From NCBI GenBank assembly GCA_024689605.1, contig JAILDD010000056.1:1-7696 (forward strand): 7,696 nucleotides of DNA, given 5' to 3'. The stretch is from Lachnospiraceae bacterium (GTDB lineage Bacteria; Bacillota_A; Clostridia; Lachnospirales; Lachnospiraceae). Position numbers and translations under genes: made by a program. Below, one piece after another: positions 1 through 6,107 of the stretch. Position 1 is the first letter of the stretch, and every line of letters starts with the position of its first letter. Under the pieces are notes generated by a model. It searched no databases and had not been told where the DNA came from. It saw nothing but the letters and a program-made list of their open reading frames with translations.

Positions 1-1
1 T

Positions 2-646
2 GAAGATCTGGCAGGAGTGGCTGATGAAATGGATCCTACCCCCACTCCGGAGATAGAGGAGCTGGCAGGTGATGTATCCATTGAACAGCTTCAGGGTGAG
101 GTTGAGCCCTATATACCGATATGCGATCCGGAATATGAAGAAGAAGCTCTTGCACGTCTCGACGGACTTGATGTTTTTAACTCCAACTTTAATAATGAAG
201 AGATCGATTCAGCGGCACAGTATTGTCCGGAGGTAACGGTTGAAGAGGATATAGTACTTAAGGCCGTTACCACTGAACACTGGGATTATGGATGGGGGGC
301 AGAGCCCGAGCGCATAAGCATTTATGATGTGACGGACGGAGTCCTTATAGGTACATGGGATGCATACGGCCGTGGTCATGCTGATGTGCCGAATGTATAC
401 TGGGATATTTTTCCGGATATCACCCTTAAAAAGGGCCACACCTACCGCGTAGTTGACTCAGCCCCCGGTACATGGAGCAGCAATGAGACTTCCGGATACT
501 GCGGATTTGTACAGTTCCGTACGGATGAGGATGATGTACCTGCCGAAGTGGGCACTCCCGATACAGGGGAAGAAACCGGTGCTGCCATAAAGGCCGTAGA
601 AAGTGAAGAGGCGGCTGAAAGCACAGTAACGGAGGAAAAACTCTGA
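2..646 (+). CDS. 3' part of a protein ending in a beta-sandwich-like domain and an acidic tail (5'-truncated)
   Basis: The reading frame is open to the left edge, so the true start lies outside the window; the GTG at 17 is only an internal possibility. 214 residues are visible. Residues 1-40 are an acidic, proline- and threonine-containing linker in which a short unit (EDLAG, then EELAG) occurs twice. Residues about 78-174 form a compact strand-rich domain with a characteristic pattern: HWDYGWGAEPERISIYD, a GTWDAYGRG turn, NVYWDIFPDITLKKG, then YRVVDS and TWSSN, and a final SGYCGFVQF strand. From memory, this His/Gly-rich pattern ending in DS..TWS.N..SG..GF recurs as an accessory domain in extracellular or modular bacterial proteins; I cannot name the family. 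The last 35 residues are an acidic tail with no membrane segment. It is the first visible gene of the five-gene unit and overlaps or abuts the radical SAM gene. Function unknown; the missing N-terminus probably holds the defining domain. Confidence 0.85.
   Translation, partial: EDLAGVADEMDPTPTPEIEELAGDVSIEQLQGEVEPYIPICDPEYEEEALARLDGLDVFNSNFNNEEIDSAAQYCPEVTVEEDIVLKAVTTEHWDYGWGAEPERISIYDVTDGVLIGTWDAYGRGHADVPNVYWDIFPDITLKKGHTYRVVDSAPGTWSSNETSGYCGFVQFRTDEDDVPAEVGTPDTGEETGAAIKAVESEEAAESTVTEEKL
631..635 (+). promoter_or_regulatory. Ribosome binding site GGAGG favouring a CTG start at 643
   Basis: GGAGG lies inside the end of the first gene. Its spacing to the in-frame CTG at 643-645 is 7 nt, which is ideal, whereas it is 31 nt from the ATG at 667, which has no purine-rich site of its own. 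The CTG overlaps the upstream TGA stop as CTGA, the same geometry as the common ATGA coupled start. CTG initiation is rare in bacteria, so this is suggestive rather than proven. Confidence 0.55.
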
Positions 647-1260
647 ATACGCCGCTGTTCCCGTTAATGACTGTTTCCAGGCTTCGTATCGGTATCGATG
701 GCAAGGGGGTGACAACCCTTGTCTGCAGTCCGGGCTGTCCGTTGAGCTGTCGTTATTGCATAAATAAAAAGATCCTTGCAGAAAATAAATTTGAGAATGT
801 AACAGCCAAAGAGCTTGTGGAGAGAGTTAGTTGTGATCACCTATATTACTGTGCTACCGGTGGTGGGATTACCTTTGGTGGCGGTGAGTCACTTCTGCAG
901 GCACACTTTTATTCATATTTCAGGGAAGCATGTCCCGGGGAATGGCGCCTGTGTGCCGAGACGTCACTGTCAGTGCCACAGGATATGGTTGCTTTAGCGA
1001 CAGAAAGCATAGATGAGTTTATTGTGGACTGTAAGGATATGGACCCGGTGGTTTATAATGAATATACCGGCGGCGATGAATCATTGATGGAATCAAACTT
1101 ACGTTTTCTTATTGAAAAAGCAGGGCCGGAGAGAGTGGTGGTAAGGGTGCCGCTGATACCGGGGTATAATGACGGGGAAAAACGTGAGAAAAGCATAGAA
1201 AAATTAAAAGCCATGGGAGTTGAACGCATGGATATTTTTTCATATGTGGTACGGGAATAA
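643..1260 (+). CDS. Radical SAM protein resembling glycyl-radical-enzyme activases
   Basis: Numbered from the conventional ATG at 667 (197 residues), the protein has a CxxxCxxC [4Fe-4S] motif at C24, C28 and C31 (CPLSCRYC). It also has a SAM-binding glycine motif at 65-78 (GGGITFGGGESLLQ; activases usually have GGEP, here Ser replaces Pro), a DCKDMDP strand at 121-127, and VRVPLIPGYND at 159-169. This order matches pyruvate-formate-lyase activating enzyme (PflA-type) proteins, which cleave SAM to a 5'-deoxyadenosyl radical and abstract a glycyl hydrogen from a partner enzyme. There is no ferredoxin-like insert, and the protein is shorter than PflA (about 246 residues), mostly at the C-terminus. 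No glycyl radical enzyme is visible nearby, so the substrate is unknown. The CTG at 643 is preferred as start because of its ribosome binding site; it adds eight residues and places the first cysteine about as deep as in PflA. The stop is 23 nt before the GNAT gene. Confidence 0.85.
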   Translation: MNTPLFPLMTVSRLRIGIDGKGVTTLVCSPGCPLSCRYCINKKILAENKFENVTAKELVERVSCDHLYYCATGGGITFGGGESLLQAHFYSYFREACPGEWRLCAETSLSVPQDMVALATESIDEFIVDCKDMDPVVYNEYTGGDESLMESNLRFLIEKAGPERVVVRVPLIPGYNDGEKREKSIEKLKAMGVERMDIFSYVVRE

Positions 1261-1283
1261 GATGCAGGAAAAAGGAGCAAAAA

Positions 1284-2123
1284 ATGGGGAAGAAAAAAAC
1301 TGATGAAAAGGTAACTATAAAACTTATCACGCCGGACAATATGGTTGAATTTATCCAGCTTCTGATGCCGGAGGATATTTTTGGCATAAACGATGGCATC
1401 CTTACAACCTTTGTTGCCTGCATAGGAGAGGAAGAGATTCCGGCCAGCATAGTGTCTGCCCATATCTATCCAGAACACATAACGGTGAAAAGATTATTTA
1501 CCCTGCCCGAGTACCGCAGACGCCATCTGGCAACGGATCTTATGGATGTGATCAAAAGCCGGCCTGAAGAGGCTAAGCTGCCGATATATGTTTTTCATAC
1601 TGAAAATGAAGAGCTTGATGCATTTTTGAAGGATGCTTCATTTCATGAAGAGGACAGTAAATTCTGTTTTGTATCAGGTACTTTCGGGGATCTGGTAGAT
1701 CTGCCGGCTCCGGCAGAGGTCAGCAATGATATAAAGATTAAAAGTATTATTGCACTCCCCAGGGAAGCTGTGGCGGATTTTATATACCGCTCTCCCTATG
1801 ATGAGCTGATACAGTTCCCCGACAGGGCAACGGAGCTTCCCCTTTTTTCTGATGCCAGCATCCTGAGTATCCAGGGGGAAGAGGTAAAAGCCGCACTGCT
1901 TATCGAAGAATTGGATGAGGATATTCAGATCACCTGGGCATATGGCCCGGATTCCAAACAGCTGTATAACTGCTTTTATTATATGAAAAAAGTCCTGAGT
2001 TCGGATTTCGGTACGGAGACAGTGATAAGATGTCTGTGTACAGGTGAGAAAACGAAAATTTCGTATTCAAAACTGTTTGCAAGACACGAGGAAATCAAGA
2101 TTCACACGTACAGATTTGACTGA
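1284..2123 (+). CDS. GNAT-fold acyltransferase-like protein, probably two GNAT units
   Basis: 279 residues, soluble, with no signal peptide. The N-terminal half reads as a GCN5-related N-acetyltransferase: strand VACIGEEEIPASIVSAHIYP (44-63), then VKRLFTLPEYRRRHLATDLMDVI at 68-90. This corresponds to motif A, the acetyl-CoA pyrophosphate loop, followed by its helix. The usual R-x-x-G-x-A loop appears as R78-x-x-H81-x-A83, so the first glycine is replaced by histidine and cofactor binding is uncertain. IYVFHTENEELDAFLKDASF (101-120) resembles the late-strand and helix part of GNATs. Residues about 148-275 look like a second, more degenerate unit (GEEVKAALLIEELDEDIQITWAYG, 198-221). GNATs acylate amines on proteins, antibiotics or small molecules; the substrate here cannot be read from sequence. 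A well-spaced AAAGGAG at 1271-1277 supports the ATG at 1284. It sits 36 nt upstream of the ART-like gene and is presumably cotranscribed with it. Confidence 0.82.
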   Translation: MGKKKTDEKVTIKLITPDNMVEFIQLLMPEDIFGINDGILTTFVACIGEEEIPASIVSAHIYPEHITVKRLFTLPEYRRRHLATDLMDVIKSRPEEAKLPIYVFHTENEELDAFLKDASFHEEDSKFCFVSGTFGDLVDLPAPAEVSNDIKIKSIIALPREAVADFIYRSPYDELIQFPDRATELPLFSDASILSIQGEEVKAALLIEELDEDIQITWAYGPDSKQLYNCFYYMKKVLSSDFGTETVIRCLCTGEKTKISYSKLFARHEEIKIHTYRFD

Positions 2124-2159
2124 ATTACCTGATCATAACAGACACGGAGGGAAAGGAAT

Positions 2160-3668
2160 ATGGATTTCAAGGAAAAAGAGACATATGATAAAACAAATGC
2201 ATCGGTTTTCCATTATGAAACTGTTGCAAACCAGGATCTTCAGGCGGACCAGAGTGAACTGGCATACCGTAACCTGAACAGTAATTTTTATAATCTGGAA
2301 AAGAGTACCATAACGGATAAGAACAGCCTGAAAGCCTGGGAAACCAGGCATAAAGAAACTAAAAAAGCCATAGAAAGGGAGTGGCATCAGAAAGCTGCTC
2401 TTAAGGAAAGTGATCTGCTTAAGCAGGCGAAAACAAGAGACAGAACAGACAAGAAATTCTATGAGTCTTTTACCTTGTCGAATATGGAAGTGTTTCTCAA
2501 GAGCAGCGACCGTGGCGGCAATTCGGATGATTACAACGATGTAGCTACAGGTTTAGAGCTTTATAACAGGCTGTCCCAGAAAGGCGAGACATTGGATAGT
2601 CTGAAGATCCTTAAAAATCTGAGTAAAAGCTGTGAAAGCTATGTACAGAAAAAGAATCCGACCTTTAAGTCAGGAAAGACCCGCAAGGCTATGATCGCAT
2701 CCCTACTGGACAAGGTTAATGCTGAATTCCAGATGAAAATAGGTGAATATAAGACAGAAAAAACCAAGACCTTTGAGAAGTTCCAGAAAGAAAAGAATGA
2801 GGAGACTGTCGCAGCAGCTTTCAGGGCCCAGCAGAATCTTATCAGCCAGGTACTGAATGGAAACATGGAAATGTCCGATGAAGAATTGGCTCAGCTTGAC
2901 AGGCAGACTGAGGAAGTGTTTGAAGAGATGAGGAACGTAAAGGTGGATGACAACCAGAGCCCCACCTTCTGCTCAAAATTCTTCAACACACTCGGATGGG
3001 CGGAAAATAAACCCCGTATCGTTGATGATTCTGCTTTGAATGAAGATGGCGAAGAAATGAAAAAATCACCCATAAAAAAGAAGATGTACCATGCGATAGC
3101 ACCCTTGGAGGGGGAAAAAGATGCGATAGCGCTGGGCAAACAGATGGCAGGCATAGGGAAAAACAGCCGTATGTACTTCGGAATCGGAAGGTTTGGAAAG
3201 GGAATATATACTTCAGCAAGAAATAATGAAAAGGATGCTAAAGATGATAAGGCGATGCATAACAGCTGGACCTATGGAAAGGAAGATGGTTCTGTGCAGG
3301 TAGTAATGACCCTGAACGAAAATGCTAAGATTATAAAAAAGGATGAATTAATAGAATTAACCCAAAATGTACTGAAAAAGAAATTTCCGAGAATATATAA
3401 ATACCTGGAAAACGCGGATAAAAGCAGTAGAAGCGGTTATAAGGATTACCTTACTTCCATGGCTTCCCTGTTCGGATACAATACCATATTGGGAGACTCA
3501 GGAATTAAGGGTATCGATTATTATGTAACTACTGACAGAAAAGCCCTGTCTGTTAGGGACACGATGATGGTTAGGAGCAAGGCCACTTCGTCTATGTCAA
3601 CGGAATTTGATTCAGACTGGGTTAATCTGAAGAGTGAACTGGAAAAGGAAATGAAGAATAAGCAATAG
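2160..3668 (+). CDS. Lysine-rich helical protein with C-terminal ADP-ribosyltransferase-like domain (putative effector/toxin)
   Basis: 502 residues, 65 of them lysine, with no signal peptide, membrane segment or LXG-type leader. Residues 1-290 are charged and predominantly helical. A segment at about 123-190 (YNDVATGLELYNRL, then SCESYVQKKNP and SGKTRKAMIASLLDKV) resembles a helical module that I recall from large Lachnospiraceae proteins of unknown function. Residues about 306-471 read as an ART/PARP-like fold: MYHAIAP (H311 in the first-strand position), GRFGKGIYTSARNNEKDA (Y350 in the usual GxGIY position), VVMTLNENAKIIKKDEL, and a final GYNTI with GIDYYVTTDRKALSV. In known ARTs the third catalytic position is commonly Glu; here the candidates are D453 or D459, so activity is uncertain. 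If active, it would transfer ADP-ribose from NAD+ to an unknown target. GGAGG at 2146-2150 supports the start. It is tightly followed by a small acidic protein. The ART call is by eye and moderate; the gene itself is secure. Confidence 0.68.
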   Translation: MDFKEKETYDKTNASVFHYETVANQDLQADQSELAYRNLNSNFYNLEKSTITDKNSLKAWETRHKETKKAIEREWHQKAALKESDLLKQAKTRDRTDKKFYESFTLSNMEVFLKSSDRGGNSDDYNDVATGLELYNRLSQKGETLDSLKILKNLSKSCESYVQKKNPTFKSGKTRKAMIASLLDKVNAEFQMKIGEYKTEKTKTFEKFQKEKNEETVAAAFRAQQNLISQVLNGNMEMSDEELAQLDRQTEEVFEEMRNVKVDDNQSPTFCSKFFNTLGWAENKPRIVDDSALNEDGEEMKKSPIKKKMYHAIAPLEGEKDAIALGKQMAGIGKNSRMYFGIGRFGKGIYTSARNNEKDAKDDKAMHNSWTYGKEDGSVQVVMTLNENAKIIKKDELIELTQNVLKKKFPRIYKYLENADKSSRSGYKDYLTSMASLFGYNTILGDSGIKGIDYYVTTDRKALSVRDTMMVRSKATSSMSTEFDSDWVNLKSELEKEMKNKQ

Positions 3669-3672
3669 GAGG
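3667..3672 (+). promoter_or_regulatory. AGGAGG ribosome binding site overlapping the upstream stop codon
   Basis: A perfect AGGAGG begins inside the TAG stop (3666-3668) of the ART-like gene and lies 9 nt before the ATG at 3682. Ribosomes finishing the upstream gene would arrive directly on this site, suggesting coupled translation of the two proteins in matched amounts. Confidence 0.85.
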
Positions 3673-3681
3673 CATATTATT

Positions 3682-4023
3682 ATGTATAAACCTACTGAAG
3701 GTGATCTTAGATATATAGCAGATGTAGCCATAAGATGGCGGATGACAGCAAATACCATTGCTGAGAATCTGGATTCTGTTCCCGAAGGGATTATAGCTAA
3801 TATAAAGAATCTTGAGAACGGATATAAGGACAGGCTGGAAGAATATTACATAAAAGCCATGGATAAGGATCCGGGGCTTCTGGCTGATGAGATAATTGCG
3901 GACTTTGATAAAGCCTGGACTGCAGACCATCCTGAATTCTACGATATGGAAAAACTTTTTGCGGGATGCAGCAAGGATGACCTAAAAAAGGTAAAAAAGC
4001 TGGCGGATGAGATGAATGCATAG
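3682..4023 (+). CDS. Small acidic helical protein, candidate immunity or partner of the ART-like protein
   Basis: 113 residues, with 24 Asp/Glu against 16 Lys/Arg, no signal peptide and no membrane segment. It appears almost entirely helical, with an aromatic patch (YIADVAIRWR, 11-20; RLEEYYIKAM, 50-59) and a C-terminal charged helix (KDDLKKVKKLADEMNA). I do not recognise a family. It starts 13 nt after the ART-like gene with a stop-overlapping AGGAGG and is the last gene before the terminator. A small acidic protein immediately downstream of a basic, toxin-like protein is the usual layout of a toxin and its immunity protein, and that is the basis for the suggestion; nothing in the residues themselves proves it. 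A chaperone, a specificity factor or an unrelated small protein are alternatives. Confidence 0.88.
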   Translation: MYKPTEGDLRYIADVAIRWRMTANTIAENLDSVPEGIIANIKNLENGYKDRLEEYYIKAMDKDPGLLADEIIADFDKAWTADHPEFYDMEKLFAGCSKDDLKKVKKLADEMNA

Positions 4024-4049
4024 TGATATATTTGTACAATCATGAAGAA

Positions 4050-4087
4050 AATCCTGCTATCCCCTGAAGGGGATGCAGGATTCTTTT
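4050..4087 (+). terminator. Intrinsic terminator closing the five-gene unit
   Basis: A strong hairpin forms from the outer arms AATCCTGC (4050-4057) and GCAGGATT (4075-4082), then a small asymmetric internal AT stretch, then CCCC (4061-4064) with GGGG (4069-4072) around a TGAA loop. The right arm runs into TTCTTTT. It lies 26 nt after the small acidic gene and upstream of the glycosidase, separating the two transcription units. Confidence 0.88.
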
Positions 4088-4112
4088 GACGTTAAGGATA
4101 GCGTAGTATTAA
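4086..4112 (+). promoter_or_regulatory. Weak candidate promoter for the GH3 lipoprotein gene
   Basis: TTGACG (4086-4091) is a near-consensus -35 box that begins in the terminator tail. The best -10 candidate is TATTAA (4107-4112) after a 15-nt spacer, shorter than optimal. A promoter is expected here because the terminator separates the units, but these exact boxes are tentative. Confidence 0.3.
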
Positions 4113-4133
4113 GAACAGAGGGGGGAAATCAGT

Positions 4134-6008
4134 ATGAAATACAGGAAAAATATTGCATTGCTGCTTACGGCATCGCTGGTGCTTGCATCATGCTCACCTT
4201 CGACGCCTGATTTATCTTCTGAACAGACAGTTGTTTCGGAACCCGGAACAGAAGGTGAGGGTGAGACTGCCGGTATAGAAAGATACGAGGGCATGACGCC
4301 GGAGGAGATTGTTGCCACTCTTACCCTTGAGCAGAAGGCTGCACAGATGGTAGAGGGTGCCAATTATAATATTGTCTATGACGACCTGAAAGAATGTGAC
4401 TACGGCTCTGTTCTCGGAAAATTCGAAGAGCTTCCCAATCCTACTGATGAAGAGTGGTATGACATAACCTGTCAGTATCAGAGCGCAGCGCTGTCATCGG
4501 AGGCAGCCATTCCCTATATTTTCGGACAGGATAGTGTTCATGGTGTAAACTTTGCATACGGCAATGTAATATTCCCACATAATATAAATATGGGTGCCGC
4601 TAATGATCCGGAGCTTATGAAGGAGTACGGTGCCCTTGTGGGTTCTGACCTGATACATACCGGAATGCTGCTTAACTTTTCACCCTGCGTGGATGCGGCC
4701 CAGGATCCCAGATGGGGACGCACATATGAATGCTATTCCAATGACAACGAGCGTATAAAAGAACTTTCCGTGGCTTATGCCGAGGGGCTTATGTCCGAGG
4801 GTGTTGTAGTATGTGCCAAGCATTTCTTCGGCGGCGGTTATACAAAATATGGGACAGGTGAATTTTCCGACTCAACCATAAGGATAATTGACCGCGGTGA
4901 TGCCGAGATGACACAGGAAGAAATTGATGCGCAGCTTTCAGTATATGAAGCGCTTATCAATGCAGGCGTTCAGTCTATAATGATCTCCCATTCTTCCCTC
5001 TGGGGCACAAAGATGCATGAGAATGCGGAATATATCGGTTACCTTAAGGACGACCTTGGTTTCGAAGGTTTTATCCTGTCTGACTGGGATTCCATTGAGA
5101 AATGTTCAGGCGAAAATATTAAGGAAAATGTCATACTCTGTGTAAATGCAGGTATTGATATGCTGATGGAGGCTGACAATTACGAGATCTGCAGGGGCTA
5201 TATCGTAGAGGCTGTCAATGAAGGCTCCATAAGCGAAGAGCGTGTCGATGACGCAGTCACCAGAATAATAAAAGTAAAAATGGATGCAGGTCTTTTTGAG
5301 GATCCTTTTATTGAGAATTTTAATCCTTCCTACGATTTCGGGAGCGAGCGGTCGCATGAAGTGGCAAGGGAGCTGGCATCTAAGTCTTTTGTTCCCATAA
5401 AGGCAGGAGATCACATGACCATCGAGCCCGGCATGAAAGTCTATGTGACAGGGCCTGCGGCTGCTGATACCGGTGCAATGTGCGGCGGCTGGACCTATTT
5501 CTGGGTAGGCGCAAGTGATGAGTACGGTGAGCGTGTGCTTCCAAATGATCCCTCCATACTGGAGGCTCTTGAGACGGCTGGAGTGGATAAGGGCTTTGAG
5601 ATCGTTACCGATCCGGAGAGGATAAATGAGTGTGATATGGTGGTTCTCTGTGTGGGCGAGTATCCCTATGCGGAGTGGACAGGTGATACAGCGGATCTTT
5701 CCATAGTCGGGGATATGGCAATGTCCGGAAATAAAAGAGCCATTGAAGAGGCCGCTGCCTCCGGCAAGCCCACGCTGACGCTTATAGTTGCCGGGCGCAA
5801 CGTGATAGTAAATGATTATATTGATGACTGGGATTCCTGCATCATATGTTACCTGCCGGGATCCGAGGGAGGTAATGCCGTGGCTGATGTGCTGTCAGGG
5901 GATGTGCCCCTTACGGGAACCCTTCCAATGCCTTATTATTCATCCATTGACCAGATAGGGACAGATGAATGCTGGCATGAAATGGGGTGGAGCGCACTGC
6001 AGGAGTAA
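4134..6008 (+). CDS. Glycoside hydrolase family 3 lipoprotein, exo-beta-glucan glucohydrolase/beta-glucosidase type
   Basis: 624 residues. The N-terminus is a lipoprotein signal with the LASC lipobox, so C20 should be lipidated and the enzyme tethered outside the membrane; an acidic Ser/Thr/Glu linker follows to about 48. The (beta/alpha)8 domain carries GQDSVHG (131-137), DPRWGR (191-196), CAKHFFGGG (227-235) and GFILSDWDS (312-320); D317 is the expected catalytic nucleophile. The alpha/beta sandwich domain has GGWTYFW (451-457) and VGEYPYAEWTGD (507-518); by analogy with barley exoglucanase ExoI, E514 would be the acid/base. The end (LPGSEGG; SIDQI) also matches that subgroup, and there is no added FnIII domain. 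Likely role: removing glucose from the non-reducing end of beta-glucans or cello-oligosaccharides at the surface. A KHFFGGG sequence stands where many relatives have KHFVGDGG. The start is supported by a GAGGGGG site at 4119-4125. Exact linkage specificity cannot be assigned. Confidence 0.95.
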   Translation: MKYRKNIALLLTASLVLASCSPSTPDLSSEQTVVSEPGTEGEGETAGIERYEGMTPEEIVATLTLEQKAAQMVEGANYNIVYDDLKECDYGSVLGKFEELPNPTDEEWYDITCQYQSAALSSEAAIPYIFGQDSVHGVNFAYGNVIFPHNINMGAANDPELMKEYGALVGSDLIHTGMLLNFSPCVDAAQDPRWGRTYECYSNDNERIKELSVAYAEGLMSEGVVVCAKHFFGGGYTKYGTGEFSDSTIRIIDRGDAEMTQEEIDAQLSVYEALINAGVQSIMISHSSLWGTKMHENAEYIGYLKDDLGFEGFILSDWDSIEKCSGENIKENVILCVNAGIDMLMEADNYEICRGYIVEAVNEGSISEERVDDAVTRIIKVKMDAGLFEDPFIENFNPSYDFGSERSHEVARELASKSFVPIKAGDHMTIEPGMKVYVTGPAAADTGAMCGGWTYFWVGASDEYGERVLPNDPSILEALETAGVDKGFEIVTDPERINECDMVVLCVGEYPYAEWTGDTADLSIVGDMAMSGNKRAIEEAAASGKPTLTLIVAGRNVIVNDYIDDWDSCIICYLPGSEGGNAVADVLSGDVPLTGTLPMPYYSSIDQIGTDECWHEMGWSALQE

Positions 6009-6032
6009 AGATAAACAGATTTGCTTTGCGAA

Positions 6033-6059
6033 TTGCGGGCTGCCATTGAAAAATATACT
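6033..6059 (+). promoter_or_regulatory. Weak candidate promoter for the cysteine protease gene
   Basis: TATACT (6054-6059) matches five of six -10 positions; the best upstream box is TTGCGG (6033-6038) with a short 15-nt spacer. No convincing terminator hairpin is visible between the glycosidase stop and the protease start, so readthrough from the glycosidase gene is equally possible. Confidence 0.3.
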
Positions 6060-6107
6060 ATATCTGTACGCCCATGAGGATGTACTACAGTGGAGAAAAA
6101 CGGGAAA

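Noticed and set aside
550..590. TPDTGEE near the end of the first protein, similar to an LPxTG sorting signal
   Set aside because: The leucine of LPxTG is missing and no hydrophobic segment or basic tail follows; the protein simply continues as an acidic tail to its stop.
1053..1478. Antisense open frame of about 141 codons
   Set aside because: It lies opposite the radical SAM and GNAT genes, has no recognisable motif, and conflicts with two frames supported by family motifs and, for the GNAT gene, a well-placed ribosome binding site.
2160..2460. Possible LXG or WXG100 type VII secretion leader on the ART-like protein
   Set aside because: The region is helical, but no L-x-G or W-x-G turn in the expected place is present and no WXG-sized partner gene lies upstream.
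6009..6089. Possible terminator after the glycosidase gene
   Set aside because: Only short, distant complementary words such as CAGAT and ATCTG are present, with no GC-rich stem followed by a T-run.
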